Source of the DNA: Agrobacterium rubi TR3 = NBRC 13261
Lineage (GTDB): Bacteria > Pseudomonadota > Alphaproteobacteria > Rhizobiales > Rhizobiaceae
Assembly: GCF_000739935.1 (NCBI RefSeq)
Contig: NZ_BBJU01000016.1
Location: forward strand, 62,001 to 126,000
Reading direction: 5' to 3'
DNA: 64,000 nt
Part shown: positions 62,293-64,000 of the stretch, piece by piece
How the letters are laid out: the number at the start of each line of letters is the position of its first letter
How positions within the stretch are numbered: the stretch's first letter is position 1
Translations under genes and position numbers: made by a program
The notes under the pieces: generated by a model
What the model was told of the DNA's origin: nothing
What the model saw: the letters and a program-made list of their open reading frames with translations, nothing else
The model's database searches: none

Positions 62293-63495
62293 TTGCCTTC
62301 AGACCTGCGCAAACCGCTCATGGGTCGACAGAGAAAAAAAAGCGCCGGGTCGTTCCGGCGCTTTTCTGCGCTTGCGGCTCTGTTGGTGCTGGGCGTCGGT
62401 GGCATTGGCGGTTTGTCGGTCTACACGGCGCTTTCCCCCGGCAATCTGGAGGGAAGTTCGACCGCACCTGATGTCCATATAACGGCCGCAGGCACATCGT
62501 CCGAAACGACCACGCAAGCTGCCAGCACGGACCAGACCGATGGCGCGCTGACGCCCCAAAGCGGTCGGTCTGGCGCGAATGTGCAGAGAAGCACCATGGC
62601 AGACGGCAAAGTCGTCTCCGTCTATTCGCCGCGTGAGCGCGACAGCAATAATCCGGTTTTGATGAGCGGCCAGACCTACGGGCAAGACCCGCGCATGGCA
62701 GCCCAACCCAATGAGGAACTGCTCGAAGACTCCGCCTTCGGCAGGCTACCAAAGATCAGCGCCGACGGACTGCGCCCGATGGAGCAATATGCAAGGCCAT
62801 GGTCTGGGGCCAGGGGCACGCGCATCGGCATCATCGTCGGTGGCCTTGGCCTCAGCCAGACCGGCACCCAAAAGGCCATCCGCGACCTGCCGCCGGACGT
62901 CACACTCGGTTTCGCCGCCAGCGGCAACAGCCTGCAACGCTGGATGCAGGAAAGCCGTCGGGAAGGCCATGAAATCCTGCTTCAGGTTCCGTTCGAACCC
63001 TTCGGTTACCCTGGCACCAATCCCGGACCCGACACCTTGCTCGTTGCCGGTCCCGCCAAACTCAATATGGAGCGCTTGCACCGCTCCATGGCGAAGATCA
63101 CCAATTATACCGGCATCATGAACTATCTCGGTGGGCGGTTCATGGCCGATGAGAAAGCCCTGGAGCCGGTGATGCGCGACATCGGCAAACGCGGCTTGCT
63201 GTTTCTGGACGACGGCTCTTCAGCGCAGTCGAAAAGCGCAGCGATTGCCAAGGCCCAATCGGCCTCTGTCGGTTTTGCCGACTTGCAGCTGGATGACCAG
63301 GTCAATGAGAACGCCATCTTGCGCAAGCTGGACGATCTGGAGCGCATCGCGCGCCGGAACGGTTCCGCCATCGGGGTGGCTTCCGCTTTTGACGAAAGCA
63401 TCGCAGCCATTTCCAAATGGTCGGTGGAAGCATCCGGGCGAGGCATCGAAATCGTCGGCGTCTCCGCACTTGTTTCCGACAAGGCCGGCCCGTAA
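62293..63495 (+). CDS. Divergent polysaccharide deacetylase, YibQ-like
   Basis: A 400-aa protein with one N-terminal membrane anchor (about 24-47) and a periplasmic divergent polysaccharide deacetylase domain (about 175-395): IGIIVGGLGLSQTGTQKAI, LQVPFEPFGYPGTNPGPDTL, GRFMADEKALEPVMRDI and FLDDGSSAQS. The usual first metal-binding aspartate is replaced by glycine in IVGGLG. TTG 62293 lies closest to the conserved basic stretch; the GTG at 62230 would add 21 residues overlapping nothing known. It completes envC-like-ctpA-yibQ-like, as in enterics. Confidence 0.86.
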   Translation: MPSDLRKPLMGRQRKKSAGSFRRFSALAALLVLGVGGIGGLSVYTALSPGNLEGSSTAPDVHITAAGTSSETTTQAASTDQTDGALTPQSGRSGANVQRSTMADGKVVSVYSPRERDSNNPVLMSGQTYGQDPRMAAQPNEELLEDSAFGRLPKISADGLRPMEQYARPWSGARGTRIGIIVGGLGLSQTGTQKAIRDLPPDVTLGFAASGNSLQRWMQESRREGHEILLQVPFEPFGYPGTNPGPDTLLVAGPAKLNMERLHRSMAKITNYTGIMNYLGGRFMADEKALEPVMRDIGKRGLLFLDDGSSAQSKSAAIAKAQSASVGFADLQLDDQVNENAILRKLDDLERIARRNGSAIGVASAFDESIAAISKWSVEASGRGIEIVGVSALVSDKAGP

Positions 63496-63534
63496 ATCTG
63501 TTGGCCACACCACTCCATCCATCGAAGGTCCAAA

Positions 63535-64000
63535 ATGACGATCAAAGCGGACGATCTACCCTACCGCCCCTGTGCCGGAATCATGGTTCTCAATGCTGAG
63601 GGGCTGGTCTGGGCCGGGCGGCGGATTTCGCAAGGGAACTCGGAATTCGACGGCTCACCCCAACTCTGGCAGATGCCGCAGGGTGGCATAGACGAAGGCG
63701 AGAAGCCGCTTGTGGCCGCCATTCGCGAGCTCTACGAGGAGACGGGCATGAAGACCGTGTCGCTTCTCGCTGAAGCCAGCGACTGGATACACTATGATCT
63801 GCCGCCACAACTGATCGGCATCGGTCTGCGCGGCAAATATCGCGGTCAGGCACAGCGCTGGTTTGCGTTTCGCTTCGAGGGCGATGAAAGCGAAATACAG
63901 ATCAACCCTCCACCGACCGGCCACGAGGCCGAATTCGATGAATGGGCGTGGAAACCGATGGAAAGCCTGCCAGACCTGATCGTGCCGTTCAAACGCGGCG
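63535..64000 (+). CDS. rppH: RNA pyrophosphohydrolase RppH, 5' part
   Basis: Nudix hydrolase that removes pyrophosphate from 5' ends of RNA. The reading frame starts at ATG 63535 (AAGG upstream) and is open to the window end, so only about 155 residues are visible. The Nudix box is complete: [20 protein letters not shown] followed by [11 protein letters not shown] and the [12 protein letters not shown] block match RppH/IalA. It lies 39 bases after the deacetylase gene. The C-terminus lies outside the window. Confidence 0.92.
   Translation, partial: MTIKADDLPYRPCAGIMVLNAEGLVWAGRRISQGNSEFDGSPQLWQMPQGGIDEGEKPLVAAIRELYEETGMKTVSLLAEASDWIHYDLPPQLIGIGLRGKYRGQAQRWFAFRFEGDESEIQINPPPTGHEAEFDEWAWKPMESLPDLIVPFKRG

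Overview
The window is a chromosomal stretch of a Rhizobiaceae alphaproteobacterium, most likely an Agrobacterium or a close Rhizobium relative. This rests on gene content and order: the atpHAGDC operon without atpF/atpB, an mdh-sucC-sucD-sucA-sucB-(MAPEG-lysE)-lpd TCA operon beside sdhCDAB, rplU-rpmA-GNAT-GNAT-obgE-proB-proA-nadD, and hemC-hemD-mitofilin-hemY divergent from tsaD-gpsA. Protein sequences throughout look rhizobial. It is almost entirely core genome. I see no rRNA, tRNA, insertion sequence, prophage or CRISPR array.

Region by region: 1-2.8 kb holds an orphan cheW and a soluble double-PAS chemoreceptor. 2.8-9.2 kb holds, all on the minus strand, fdhD, a sigma-54-type response regulator, its sensor kinase and an OFA-family (oxalate/formate-type) transporter. 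Between kinase and transporter lie a textbook -24/-12 promoter and two tandem operator half-palindromes one double helical turn apart, so this looks like a self-contained ligand-sensing uptake module. 9.3-14.3 kb is the F1-ATPase operon. 14.5-21.7 kb carries a small membrane protein, priA, xerC, a TraB/GumN-type protein and a BCCT osmolyte transporter.

21.7-37.5 kb is the TCA block: lpd, LysE exporter, MAPEG protein, sucB, sucA, sucD, sucC, mdh, then zapE, an Omp19-like lipoprotein, sdhBADC. The mdh and sdh upstream regions share a 16-bp ACGT-type palindrome, suggesting joint control. 37.8-41.7 kb holds a small secreted protein, a probable ETF-beta lysine methyltransferase, an EVE protein, a YciI protein, gpsA and tsaD. 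41.7-47.7 kb is hemC, hemD, a bacterial mitofilin (Mic60-like), hemY, a TerB-like protein and a glutamine amidotransferase.

47.7-51.7 kb holds an orphan FliN-like protein with a CtrA-type box upstream, yggT, ppa, a 78-aa membrane protein, a CitE-like lyase, a DUF1737 protein and a zincin-like metallopeptidase. 51.9-58.8 kb is rplU, rpmA, two GNAT acetyltransferases, obgE, proB, proA, nadD, rsfS. 58.9 kb to the end is rlmH, an EnvC-like activator, ctpA, a divergent polysaccharide deacetylase (YibQ type) and the 5' part of rppH, which runs off the window.

Many starts were moved inward from the longest open frame because a Shine-Dalgarno sequence, an overlap with the previous gene or family length pointed to an internal codon. 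The best candidates for something not yet described are the sigma-54 transporter module with its unusually stable 5'-leader hairpin, and the shared mdh/sdh operator.
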